Shown here: one piece after another, positions 8,686 to 17,284 of the stretch
Layout of the letters: the number at the start of each line of letters is the position of its first letter
Numbering within the stretch: the first letter of the stretch is position 1
Origin: Candidatus Izemoplasma sp.
Lineage (GTDB): Bacteria; Bacillota_I; Bacilli_A; Izemoplasmatales; Izemoplasmataceae
Reading direction: 5' to 3'
Assembly (NCBI GenBank): GCA_036172455.1
Contig: JAXKVY010000002.1
Span: 372,001 to 436,000, forward strand
Length of the DNA stretch: 64,000 nt
Notes under the pieces: generated by a model
What the model saw: only the letters and a program-made list of their open reading frames with translations
Told to the model about the DNA's origin: nothing
Databases searched by the model: none
Position numbers and translations under genes: made by a program

Positions 8686-9009
8686 TCACTCAATTTCCTT
8701 TACTTTGTCTATTAATTCTTTAATCGTAGTTATCTCTTCTAATTCGCCAATCTCACGATAAATGGATTGTCGTTTTTGATAGTTTTGATATAAGCTTAAT
8801 TGTGTTTCATATTCCTCTAATTTTGTCTCTACCCGTTTTAACTGATCAAATACAGCGTTACGGCTAATATGATGATTTTCTGCGATTTCCGTGATGGAAT
8901 AATCATTAAAGTAATAGGCTTCAAAATAGGATTGTTGCTTGTTTGTTAATAATTTACCATAAAAATCATATAGCCGTTGTAAGTAAATAGTATCATCTAA
9001 TGTTTTCAT
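8686..9009 (-). CDS. ylxM: YlxM/p13-family DNA-binding regulator of SRP genes
   Basis: This 107-residue protein of the UPF0122 family resembles a sigma-70 region 4 helix-turn-helix (SITEIAENHHISRNAVFDQLKRVE, residues about 38-60). The gene lies between ftsY and ffh, as in many Bacillota, and the family is tied to SRP function. Its ATG overlaps the ftsY stop in TGATG, so translation is coupled. No own promoter was seen. Confidence 0.9.
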   Translation of the reverse strand: MKTLDDTIYLQRLYDFYGKLLTNKQQSYFEAYYFNDYSITEIAENHHISRNAVFDQLKRVETKLEEYETQLSLYQNYQKRQSIYREIGELEEITTIKELIDKVKEIE

Positions 9010-9977
9010 CAAAATAACCCACTAAATAATCCATACATATATTCTTCTAAGTCAAAATGTTCTAGATCATCTAAACCTTCGCCTAGACCTACATATTTAA
9101 TCGGGATTCCTAACTCTTCTTTAATAGCTAAGGCAATTCCACCCTTAGCAGTTCCATCTAGTTTGGTGAGAACAATGCCACTTAACGATGTCACGTCATT
9201 AAATATTTTAGCCTGTGATAACCCATTTTGTCCTGTTGTTGCATCAATAACTAGTAAGGTTTCATGTGGTGCACCATCTACTTCTCTACCAATAACACGA
9301 TGTATTTTTTCTAACTCATTCATCAAATTTTTCTTATTTTGAAGTCTTCCGGCAGTGTCGCATAAGACAAGATCAATATCATGTTCTTTGGCATAGTTTA
9401 ATGCATCAAACATCACACTTGATGGATCACTTTTCGCAGGTTTTGAAAAAAAATCGCTGCCAACTCGTTGTGCCCATGTTTCAAGTTGTTCAATCGCTCC
9501 AGCACGGAAAGTATCGCCTGCGACCATTAATACTGATTTGCCTTTATTTAGATACTCGTGTGCTACTTTGGCAATGGTGGTTGTTTTACCTACCCCGTTA
9601 ACCCCAACAAATAGTACGACATTTAGTCGCTCGTCTTCAATCGCTAAGTTAGAGGAAACTACATTGTCTTGAACATACAACTTAAACATCTCATCAATAA
9701 TTAACTCTTTAAATGCTTCTGTAGATTCGATCGATTTATCGGATACAGTGTCTTTTAAATGATCAATAAACTTTACGACTGTATCGACACCCATATCCGC
9801 CATAATAAAAATTTCTTCAATATCATCAAATAATGCATCATCGATAGTTTGTGATGATTCGATGACATTTTTTAAATTTGATAAGACACCTTCCCGTGTC
9901 TTATCCATGCCAATTTTATATTTACGTGCTTTTTCTTTTTTTGCTTTACTACTAAATAGATTCTTAAAAAAACCCAT
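9009..9977 (-). CDS. ftsY: SRP receptor FtsY
   Basis: FtsY is the membrane-associated SRP receptor GTPase. The 322-residue form has a short basic N-terminus (MGFFKNLFSSKAKKEKARK) instead of a long acidic A domain, then an N domain and a G domain with GVNGVGKTTT, DTAGR and TKLDGTAKGG. The ATG at 9977 follows AAAGGAAGTG. A promoter at 10006-10035 and an upstream promoter-terminator unit could control it. It heads the ftsY-ylxM-ffh operon. Confidence 0.95.
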   Translation of the reverse strand: MGFFKNLFSSKAKKEKARKYKIGMDKTREGVLSNLKNVIESSQTIDDALFDDIEEIFIMADMGVDTVVKFIDHLKDTVSDKSIESTEAFKELIIDEMFKLYVQDNVVSSNLAIEDERLNVVLFVGVNGVGKTTTIAKVAHEYLNKGKSVLMVAGDTFRAGAIEQLETWAQRVGSDFFSKPAKSDPSSVMFDALNYAKEHDIDLVLCDTAGRLQNKKNLMNELEKIHRVIGREVDGAPHETLLVIDATTGQNGLSQAKIFNDVTSLSGIVLTKLDGTAKGGIALAIKEELGIPIKYVGLGEGLDDLEHFDLEEYMYGLFSGLF

Positions 9978-10005
9978 ATCTTCACTTCCTTTAAAATCAA
10001 TGCAT

Positions 10006-10035
10006 ATTATAACATACGATTGTATCAGTTGCCAT
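10006..10035 (-). promoter_or_regulatory. Probable ftsY promoter
   Basis: ATGGCA (10030-10035) and a perfect TATAAT (10006-10011) are 18 bases apart on the minus strand. They lie downstream of the tandem hairpins at 10052-10086, so ftsY can be transcribed even if those hairpins stop read-through. Confidence 0.55.
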
Positions 10036-10041
10036 TATAAT

Positions 10042-10157
10042 AAAAAAAAAGTCCCTAAAAAGGGAAAATCCGCCTCTCGGCGGATTAAGGAAGGGGATGT
10101 GTGAATAAATAAATTATTCACCATGCTATGTAAGGGATAAGTTGCGACTAAGTCGCA
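10042..10157 (-). ncRNA. Candidate small RNA or ftsY-operon leader with tandem terminator hairpins
   Basis: A strong promoter is followed by about 115 bases with no convincing gene and then two hairpins with a T-run. The 5' end has GCGAC/GTCGC (10144-10156), the middle an eight-base-pair stem GTGAATAA/TTATTCAC, and the 3' end AATCCGCC-loop-GGCGGATT (10067-10086) plus TCCCT/AGGGA (10052-10065) before nine T residues. It has no SRP-RNA signature (GGAAGG with GNAR loop) or T-box sequence. A 29-codon ATG frame runs through the hairpins but has no ribosome site. It could be a free sRNA or an attenuated leader of ftsY. The remaining bases of the 9978-10352 gap hold promoters and an inverted repeat. 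Confidence 0.45.
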
Positions 10158-10162
10158 TCTTT

Positions 10163-10192
10163 AATATAACACGATTTTATAAATTATGTCAA
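10163..10192 (-). promoter_or_regulatory. Strong promoter of the candidate small RNA
   Basis: Minus-strand TTGACA (10187-10192) and TATATT (10163-10168) are 18 bases apart. The -35 box is perfect. Transcription would start near 10156, at the edge of the first hairpin. Confidence 0.65.
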
Positions 10193-10223
10193 TAGATTTC
10201 ACGAAGTTTTTTCATAAAACCAC

Positions 10224-10277
10224 ATCTGTCGCTCGGTTGCGCGAAAAAAATTTTTTCGGCTTAGCATAGCGATAGAT
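10224..10277. repeat. Imperfect inverted repeat downstream of topA
   Basis: ATCTGTCGCT at one end pairs with AGCGATAGAT at the other with one mismatch, and the centre is a near-palindrome of seven A and six T flanked by CG. It lies 76 bases past the topA stop. It may end topA transcription, but no classic T-run follows the outer stem. It could also be a decayed short mobile repeat. Confidence 0.4.
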
Positions 10278-10352
10278 TAACATTAACACCTGATTGACCA
10301 TTTTATTAATAAAACCAATCAAGAGTTGTTATTTTCATTTGTGTAAACGTTT

Positions 10353-12413
10353 TTATTTTTTATATCCGCATTGTTTTTGGTCTTGACACATGACAATGCC
10401 ATCTTCATCTTTCATCAATAACTTACCACATTCCGGGCAGGTTTCACCAGTTGGTTCATATTGCAAAATATTACGGCATTTAGGGAAGTTATCACACGCA
10501 TAAAAAGTATTTCCTTTATTGCGGCCACTTTTTGCTACACGTTTAACAATTGTTCCCGTTTGACATTTTGCACAGGTAACGCCTGTCGATTCTGGTTCAA
10601 CTTTTTCTTGTTCTTTGTTTTGCTTAATATACTTACACTCAGGAAAATTACTACATGCTTCAAAAGTTCCATATTTTGATTGCCGATATACCATCTTATG
10701 TCCACATTTTGGACAGGTTTCGCCAGTAAACTTTGGCGCTATTTTTTCCATGTGTTTATTTGCATTTTCTACCATTGGGATAAATGAGTGATAGAAACTA
10801 GAAATGATTTTTGTTTGATCTTCATTTCCCATTGATATTTCATCTAAGACTTTTTCCATGCGGGCAGTATAATCAACACTGATAATTTGAGCAAAGAACT
10901 CATCTAACTTCTCTATTGTCAAACGGCCTTGATCAGTTGGCATAAAGGCTTTTGATTTCATCGTAACATACTTTCGTTTCTTCAACGTTGAGATGGTTTG
11001 TGAATAGGTTGATGGTCTACCAATACCAACTTCTTCCATCTCTTTAATTAATTTTGCCTCTGAAAATCTAGCCGGCGGTGATGTGAAATGTTGTGTCGGT
11101 TCAATCTCATCATGTTTTACCGATTCACCTTCTGTGAAGTCTGGTAATTTTTGATCTGTCACTGTTTCATAATCATACACTCTTAAATATCCATCAAATA
11201 CAAGTTTTTGTGCCGTAGATTTAAAGAGATATACTTTATTCTTAAGTAAAAGAGATGTCGACTCTAAAGTCGCAGCCTTCATCAATGATGCGATCGCCCG
11301 TAAATAAATTAAACGATATAATTTATACTCATCACGTTTTAAATAGGGCTTTACTTCTTTGGGTGTATACTCTACAGAAGTCGGTCGAATAGCTTCATGG
11401 GCATCTTGGGTATTACTCCCATTTTTTGGTTTTTTATAGACCCCTCTGTATTCTTTACCATGGGTCTTTTCAATATGTGATAATGCTGGTTGAATAAAGG
11501 TGTCGCTCATCCGGGTTGAATCGGTACGCATGTAAGTAATTAAACCCACGGTTTCATCACCTAACTCAATACCTTCATAGAGTCGTTGAGCAATCAACAT
11601 TGTCTTTGCGGAACTAAAATTCAATTTAGTAGAAGCTTCTTGCTGCATAGCTGATGTCGTAAACGGTAATTTTGATTGTCGCTTACGATTACGTGTATCA
11701 ATTTTATCAATTGTAAATTGATCGTCTAAATCATTCACAACATCCATTGTTTCTTTTTCATTTGTTAACTCAGCTTTTTCGCCATTGATCTTATCTAATT
11801 CAGCTTCAAAATTTGGAAAAATGGCTTTAATTTTCCAGTACTCATCCGGTACGAAGGCCTCAATTTCTTTTTCTCGTTCAACAATCATCTTCAATGCGGC
11901 ACTTTGAACGCGACCGGCTGATTTAGATTTGATTTTGTTTTGTAATAATTTAGATAACTTAAATCCGATAATACGATCTAAGATACGTCGGGTCTCTTGG
12001 CTCGATACCAGATCATAATCGATATCTCTCGGATGATCAAACGCTTCTTTAACACGATCACGTGTAATCTCATTAAAAATAACGCGTTTAGTTGGTTTAT
12101 CTTTGGTGTTCAGCGTTTCCTTGAGATGCCAACTAATTGCCTCACCTTCACGATCCGGGTCAGTAGCAAGATAGATTTCATCTGCCTTTTTAGCAGCCTT
12201 CTTCAACTCTTTAACAATTTTATTCTTATTTTTAATCACACTATATTGTGGTTTAAAATCATTTTCAATTTCTAGACCTAAGCCACCTTTTCCTTTAATC
12301 GCTAAATCACGAATATGTCCTTTAGATGATAATACATGATAATCATCGCCAAGATATTGTGAAATAGTTTTTGATTTACTTGGTGACTCAACAATTACTA
12401 ATTTCTCTGCCAT
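10353..12413 (-). CDS. topA: DNA topoisomerase I (type IA)
   Basis: The enzyme relaxes negative supercoils through a transient 5'-phosphotyrosine. The TOPRIM domain starts LVIVESPSK and has DPDREGE. The active-site region contains TYMRTDSTR with the catalytic Tyr. The C-terminus has three zinc ribbons of the CxxC-x(n)-C-x(n)-C type (CPKCGH, CAKCQT, CPECGK). Length is normal at 686 residues. The ATG at 12413 follows GTGAGGCG, and a promoter with TTGACA lies just upstream, so it forms its own transcription unit. Confidence 0.97.
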   Translation of the reverse strand: MAEKLVIVESPSKSKTISQYLGDDYHVLSSKGHIRDLAIKGKGGLGLEIENDFKPQYSVIKNKNKIVKELKKAAKKADEIYLATDPDREGEAISWHLKETLNTKDKPTKRVIFNEITRDRVKEAFDHPRDIDYDLVSSQETRRILDRIIGFKLSKLLQNKIKSKSAGRVQSAALKMIVEREKEIEAFVPDEYWKIKAIFPNFEAELDKINGEKAELTNEKETMDVVNDLDDQFTIDKIDTRNRKRQSKLPFTTSAMQQEASTKLNFSSAKTMLIAQRLYEGIELGDETVGLITYMRTDSTRMSDTFIQPALSHIEKTHGKEYRGVYKKPKNGSNTQDAHEAIRPTSVEYTPKEVKPYLKRDEYKLYRLIYLRAIASLMKAATLESTSLLLKNKVYLFKSTAQKLVFDGYLRVYDYETVTDQKLPDFTEGESVKHDEIEPTQHFTSPPARFSEAKLIKEMEEVGIGRPSTYSQTISTLKKRKYVTMKSKAFMPTDQGRLTIEKLDEFFAQIISVDYTARMEKVLDEISMGNEDQTKIISSFYHSFIPMVENANKHMEKIAPKFTGETCPKCGHKMVYRQSKYGTFEACSNFPECKYIKQNKEQEKVEPESTGVTCAKCQTGTIVKRVAKSGRNKGNTFYACDNFPKCRNILQYEPTGETCPECGKLLMKDEDGIVMCQDQKQCGYKK

Positions 12414-12438
12414 TGTTTCGCCTCACTTTCTCTATTAT

Positions 12439-12466
12439 GTTATACACACGAAACTTGGTTTGTCAA
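12439..12466 (-). promoter_or_regulatory. topA promoter
   Basis: TTGACA (12461-12466) and TATAAC (12439-12444) are 16 bases apart on the minus strand, about 25 bases before the topA start. Confidence 0.6.
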
Positions 12467-12522
12467 GTAAGGTGTTTTCTATCTGTCTATTATATATATT
12501 AAAGATATATATACTTTTTTTC

Positions 12523-13368
12523 TTATTTTTTTATCACAAAGGTCATACGATCTTTACCTTGCATATCCTTCATTTGTCGAATCTCAACATCTTCAAAGTG
12601 ATCTTCAATCAATTTTCTTAGAGCATCATTCTTATCATAAGCATGTTCAAAAGCCATAATAAATCGTGCATTTAAAATCTTTTTAGCATTCTTAATAATA
12701 ACACGGTAGAAGTCTAATCCATCTGCGCCCCCGAACAGAGCAATATGGGGTTCGTTATCTTTAACAAGATGGTCGACTGCTTCATCTTTAGGAATATATG
12801 GTGGGTTTGATACAAGAATATCAAAGGTCTTACCCTCAAACGGCTTCAGCATATCTCCTTCATAAAATGAAACATTCGCATCTAGCAATTGGTTATTTTT
12901 TTTCGCCACAGCCAATGCTTCTATAGAGATATCAGAAGCACTCACGGTCATATGCTTTTCTTCTTTATCTAAGGTAATTGCTAGACATCCACTTCCGGTT
13001 CCAATGTCGACGACATCAACAGGGCGTTGATTAAAAACTTCATCATAAATCATTAACAGATTCGCAACTAACTCTTCTGTTTCAAAGCGTGGAATTAACA
13101 CATCTTGATTAACGAAGAACTCATAACCGTAAAAATACTCTTTTTGTGTGATGTGTTGAACAGGAATATTTTTAACGACATATTGGTCTACGCCATATAA
13201 AAATGCTTTATAATCCGGTTCAGGCATCTCTTCGTCAAAGTGTAAGAATAACTCGTTATTGCTTAATTGAGAAAAGTGTTGTAACAACACTTTAATGCCA
13301 GTGGTTTCTTTTTGATTATCCAAGGCATATTGTTCATTAATCTGTAATGCTTCTTTATATGTAGGCAT
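12523..13368 (-). CDS. prmC: Release factor glutamine methyltransferase PrmC
   Basis: PrmC methylates the Gln of the GGQ motif in RF1 and RF2. SAM motif I is VDIGTGSGCLAI and the catalytic NPPY appears in VSNPPYIPK (near residue 187). An N-terminal helical domain precedes the methyltransferase fold. Length is normal at 281 residues. It sits directly after prfA, whose product is its substrate, with 37 bases between, so they are probably co-transcribed. Confidence 0.95.
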   Translation of the reverse strand: MPTYKEALQINEQYALDNQKETTGIKVLLQHFSQLSNNELFLHFDEEMPEPDYKAFLYGVDQYVVKNIPVQHITQKEYFYGYEFFVNQDVLIPRFETEELVANLLMIYDEVFNQRPVDVVDIGTGSGCLAITLDKEEKHMTVSASDISIEALAVAKKNNQLLDANVSFYEGDMLKPFEGKTFDILVSNPPYIPKDEAVDHLVKDNEPHIALFGGADGLDFYRVIIKNAKKILNARFIMAFEHAYDKNDALRKLIEDHFEDVEIRQMKDMQGKDRMTFVIKK

Positions 13369-13405
13369 ATTATCACCTTCAAGTTACGAAAGAAGAGTAA
13401 GTGAC

Positions 13406-14470
13406 TTACTCTTCTCCTTCTAGTTTGCGTTTAAATTCTTCATCAATTAAGGCATCAATAACAGGTTCTAATTTCCCATCAATGACGCGGTCTAATTGCT
13501 TAATAGTATAGTTGATACGGTGATCGGTAACACGGTTTTGTGGATAATTATACGTTCTAATTTTCTCACTGCGATCCCCACTACCTATTTTACTACGGCG
13601 TTCTTCGCCTTCTTTTTCCATTTGTTCCTGCATTTTTTGATCATACAAACGTGCTTTTAAAATACGTAATGCGGATGCTTTATTTTCATGTTGGCTTTTC
13701 CCATCTTGACAAGTAACAATTGTCCCTGTTGGCTCATGGGTAATACGGACAGCACTATCCGTTTTATTAACACTTTGTCCCCCCGCTCCACTCGAACGAT
13801 ACGTATCAATTCGTAAATCTTTCATATTTAAATCGACTTCAATATCTTCTGCCTCTGGCAAGACTAAAACCGTTGCGGTTGATGTATGTATACGTCCTTG
13901 TGATTCTGTCGCAGGGACCCGTTGAACGCGATGTGCACCTGATTCATATTTCAAATAGGAAAAGACATTTTTACCTGATACCGTAAATTCTATTTGACTA
14001 TATCCCCCAGCATCACTCGGTTCAGCATTGGTAACTTCAATTGTCCATCCCATATGCTCAGCATACTTTGTATACATGCGGTATAAGTCACCGGCAAAAA
14101 TATTACCTTCAGAACCACCGGCAGCACCACGAATTTCAACGATTACGTTCTTTGTATCATTTGGATCTTTAGGAACTAAATAACGTTGTAATTGAGCTTC
14201 ATATTGAGGTACTTTTTCTTTCATTTCCATGAGTTCCATTTCTGCCATCTCAACGATTTCAGGATCTGTTTCATGGGTCATCTCTTTTAAATCTTCAATG
14301 GTCGATAAAGCATCTAAATATGTATCATATAATTCAACAATCGGTTCTAACTCACTACGTTCTTTTGATAATTCTGTTAATCTATCAATATCTGTCACTA
14401 CATCTTCTTGCATTAATAACTGATTTATTTCTTTAAAACGTGCTTTTATTTGATTTAAACGATCTTCCAT
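13406..14470 (-). CDS. prfA: Peptide chain release factor 1
   Basis: RF1 ends translation at UAA and UAG. The GGQ loop reads RSSGAGGQSVNKT (near residue 228) and the codon-recognition PxT motif is present as PATESQ (near residue 186), which separates RF1 from RF2. Length of 354 residues is normal. The GGQ Gln is the target of PrmC, encoded next. In a code where TGA is a stop an RF2 gene is also expected, but it is not in this window. Confidence 0.96.
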   Translation of the reverse strand: MEDRLNQIKARFKEINQLLMQEDVVTDIDRLTELSKERSELEPIVELYDTYLDALSTIEDLKEMTHETDPEIVEMAEMELMEMKEKVPQYEAQLQRYLVPKDPNDTKNVIVEIRGAAGGSEGNIFAGDLYRMYTKYAEHMGWTIEVTNAEPSDAGGYSQIEFTVSGKNVFSYLKYESGAHRVQRVPATESQGRIHTSTATVLVLPEAEDIEVDLNMKDLRIDTYRSSGAGGQSVNKTDSAVRITHEPTGTIVTCQDGKSQHENKASALRILKARLYDQKMQEQMEKEGEERRSKIGSGDRSEKIRTYNYPQNRVTDHRINYTIKQLDRVIDGKLEPVIDALIDEEFKRKLEGEE

Positions 14471-14499
14471 ATTATCACTCCGGACATATTATACTTGAT

Positions 14500-15918
14500 T
14501 TAATTTGAATTTTCAAATAAGATTCCATCTGGCTTACCGAGTTTCTTCAATAAGAATATAAACCAAATAACTAAGATGGTTCCTTTTAAAATACTGCTTC
14601 CTGAGACAGCCCACCATATACCAGCGTATCCTAAGGATATACTCAATAGCGCCGCACCAGGTATGCGTAAAAAGTTCCCAACAATACCAACCCCTGATGG
14701 AATCATTGTTTTACCAAGACCGTTAAATGCCCCAGCAACACCTAACTCAACAATCATAAACAGCTGAGAAATACTTAATATTTCTAAATATAAAACACCT
14801 ATTTTTAAGGTTCCTAGTTCATCAATAAAAATCGAAAAGACTTCTTCTGCAAAGACAAACATCCCTATATTAATGATAATTCCATACGGTACTAAAAGCC
14901 GCATCGCAACTTTAAAGCCTTCTTTGATTCTATCATATTGCATGGCTCCAAAATTCTGTCCAACAAAACTTGCTAATGCGACTTGAAAACCAGATGCAAT
15001 CATCCAAGCTACTGCTTCAATTTGACTTCCTAGACGTTGGGTTGCCATGACGTCTTCACCATAACTCGCAACCATTACACCAATCACAATACTAATCGAT
15101 GTAAAAAGCATACTCTGTATCCCGACTGGTGTTCCAATACGGATAATTCGCTTAAACATTTTTTTAGAAAAATATTTTATTGGCCGTAAGCTAAATGGTC
15201 GATACGGTGAAACATATATAATGATATAAATTAGAAAGATAAATGACTGCGAAATAACCGTCGCAATAGCCGCCCCTTTAACACCCATAGCTAATCCCGT
15301 AAAGGGTAGGCCAAATAAAATGAAGTCTTCTAAAATAAAGAACGGGTCGAGAATAATGTTGACAAGCAATCCTGACCCTGAGACAAGGAGGGTATTAATG
15401 GTTTTTCCAAGTCCATCATATACACCATTAAAAAGGTTAACGTAAAAGAAAGCAAAGCCAAACATTGCAATGATTTGCATATAATCTTTGGCATAAATGA
15501 TCACGTTCGCATTATTTAAATTGAAGATTCCTACATAAAAATCATTGAAAAATAGGCCAAAACTCATATAAAGTAAGGCAAAAAATGAAATTATTATAAA
15601 GCCGGTATTCCCTGCATGTCTCACACCATCTAAATCATTTTTTCCTGCCATTTGACTTATATTAACACTCGTACCTATTTTAGCGAGTAAAATAAGCCCA
15701 AACCCAAACCAAGGATAATACCCTACAGTGCCTACAGCTGCTATAGCTTCGGTTGGACTGAGACCAATACTGTCTACTCGTCCAACCCAAAACATATCAG
15801 TTAAATTATATGTCATTTGTACTAAACTCGTTAAAAGTGTTGGTAGTGCAACTATCAATAATTTTAATAAGATATTGCCTGTGGTTAAATCTATTTTGCG
15901 TTTCATTAACTTTCTCAT
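14500..15918 (-). CDS. MATE-family multidrug/cation antiporter
   Basis: The 472-residue protein has about twelve hydrophobic helices and the duplicated MATE architecture. Near the N-terminus it has the TDMFWVGR motif and ALPTLLTSLVQMTYNLTD. MATE transporters export drugs or metabolites in exchange for Na+ or H+. The ATG at 15918 has AAGGTGA four bases upstream and is preferred to the ATG four codons later. It is 29 bases upstream of prfA and may be co-transcribed with it. The substrate cannot be predicted. Confidence 0.9.
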   Translation of the reverse strand: MRKLMKRKIDLTTGNILLKLLIVALPTLLTSLVQMTYNLTDMFWVGRVDSIGLSPTEAIAAVGTVGYYPWFGFGLILLAKIGTSVNISQMAGKNDLDGVRHAGNTGFIIISFFALLYMSFGLFFNDFYVGIFNLNNANVIIYAKDYMQIIAMFGFAFFYVNLFNGVYDGLGKTINTLLVSGSGLLVNIILDPFFILEDFILFGLPFTGLAMGVKGAAIATVISQSFIFLIYIIIYVSPYRPFSLRPIKYFSKKMFKRIIRIGTPVGIQSMLFTSISIVIGVMVASYGEDVMATQRLGSQIEAVAWMIASGFQVALASFVGQNFGAMQYDRIKEGFKVAMRLLVPYGIIINIGMFVFAEEVFSIFIDELGTLKIGVLYLEILSISQLFMIVELGVAGAFNGLGKTMIPSGVGIVGNFLRIPGAALLSISLGYAGIWWAVSGSSILKGTILVIWFIFLLKKLGKPDGILFENSN

Positions 15919-16044
15919 GTCATCACCTTTTTCACAAACAAGATTATATCACTTCTTTTATAAAAATACTACTAAAAGGTTATTACTTCTAAAGGAAACT
16001 TAAGTATGATATAATAAACTCAATATTATTATGGGTAGTGCCTC

Positions 16045-16466
16045 ATTAAGACAATTGATTATGAATTATTAGATGCCCTATTTGAAGGGGCTTATGTCGT
16101 AGATAAAAACCGTAAAATTGTTCATTGGAATAAAGAAAGTAACGCAAATCATAGGGTAAAAAAAGACACTGTTATCAACTAACATTAATAAGCTTACATA
16201 AATCTACAATCGTAAATGTATCGTTTACCAATTAACCTAAAGTATAGAAGCGTTTAAGTATAAAACACATTTGCTGAAAAAGTGCGTATTCTTATCAAAT
16301 AATCAATATTTTTTACAAACGATGATACACTAATTTATGTTACAATAAGTGTTGGTGGGTCATTATTGAAAGGTGACGACACAGTTTGAAAAATTCATTA
16401 AACGCGCAGATCAAAACATGTATTATGCTAAATCACACGGGAGAAATCAGAATAAAATAGATTAGG
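16045..16466 (+). pseudogene. Decayed PAS-GGDEF diguanylate cyclase
   Basis: Two recognisable ends of one gene family remain. At 16054-16182 the frame reads DYELLDALFEGAYVVDKNR and then KIVHWNKES, which is the start of a PAS domain of the type preceding GGDEF domains; its first codon is now ATT. At 16339-16389 VTISVGGSLLKGDD matches the strand after a GGDEF motif. A shifted frame from 16382 gives FEKFIKRADQNMYYAKSHGR, the standard GGDEF C-terminus, ending in TAG at 16463-16465. The GGDEF motif and most of the domain are missing and stops interrupt the middle. Part of the region could still act as leader for the TSUP gene. The intact GGDEF gene downstream is a different architecture. Confidence 0.75.
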
Positions 16467-16475
16467 ATGGATAAT

Positions 16476-17237
16476 ATGGAATACGTTGTATATATTATTG
16501 GTGGGTTAATGGCGGGTATTGCCACGGGCCTTGTTGGACTGAGTGCCGCAACCATTATTGCACCATTATTTGTGACCGCTTTAAGGATGAATCCTTATGT
16601 TGCAATAGGTATTGCTTTAGCCAGTGATGTCTTTGCAAGTGCACTAAGTGCGGCCAATTATATTAAACATAAAAATATTCACTTATTTCATGCCGTATCA
16701 TTAGCTATCCCAGTTGTATTATTTACCCTTATAGCCTCCTACTTCTCAAAAGATACTAACCCTGAAAGTCTTGGTGGCTTAGTCAATATCTTCGTTATCT
16801 TCTTAGGCTTAAGATTTCTAATCTTCCCCCTTGCAGGAGATACCAATAAGAAACTGTTAACCTTAACTAAAAGCAAAGTCTTACAAAGCGTATTATGGGG
16901 AGCCATCATAGGATCTATCAATGGATATTTTGGTGCTGGAGGTGGTCTCAGTATGTTAGCCATATTGACAGTTGTTCTTGGCTATGATTTAAAAAATGGT
17001 GTTGGAACGAGTGTCTTTATTATGACCTTTACCGCATTTGTTGGCGCAGCTGCACATATTGTATTTGGTGGAACAGAGTGGATCCCTTTAATAATCACGT
17101 CAATTTCTGCAATGGCAGGGGCAAACTTATCGAGCAATTATGCCAATACAATTGAAAGTGATAAATTAAATAAACTTATTGGATCATTTCTTGTTGTCTT
17201 TGGAATTGTCCTTGTTAGTATTTACTTCACCCGATAA
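16476..17237 (+). CDS. TSUP-family membrane transporter
   Basis: The 253-residue protein has about eight hydrophobic segments and the two glycine-rich repeats of the TSUP/TauE-SafE family (GLMAGIATGLVGLSAA at the start and GSINGYFGAGGGLS near residue 148). Members move sulfite, sulfonates or other organic anions; the substrate is unknown here. ATG 16476 has AGGA eight bases upstream; an earlier ATG at 16467 touches the same site and is unlikely. It begins right after the decayed GGDEF gene. Confidence 0.85.
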   Translation: MEYVVYIIGGLMAGIATGLVGLSAATIIAPLFVTALRMNPYVAIGIALASDVFASALSAANYIKHKNIHLFHAVSLAIPVVLFTLIASYFSKDTNPESLGGLVNIFVIFLGLRFLIFPLAGDTNKKLLTLTKSKVLQSVLWGAIIGSINGYFGAGGGLSMLAILTVVLGYDLKNGVGTSVFIMTFTAFVGAAAHIVFGGTEWIPLIITSISAMAGANLSSNYANTIESDKLNKLIGSFLVVFGIVLVSIYFTR

Positions 17238-17246
17238 CCATAAAAT

Positions 17247-17277
17247 AAACCCCCATTACATCTTGTAAAGGGGGTTT
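17247..17277. terminator. Bidirectional terminator between TSUP and GGDEF/HD-GYP genes
   Basis: AAACCCCC pairs with GGGGGTTT across a loop of about 15 bases, with a T-run on the plus strand and an A/T tract on the other side. It lies between two convergent genes. Confidence 0.75.
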
Positions 17278-17284
17278 TAATTAA

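Noticed and set aside
10045-10118. A 29-codon peptide beginning MVNNLF in the ftsY upstream region
   Set aside because: It lacks a ribosome site and runs straight through the terminator hairpins, so coding is unlikely.
10042-10157. SRP (4.5S) RNA next to ftsY/ffh
   Set aside because: The conserved SRP domain IV sequence is absent from both strands of the hairpin region.
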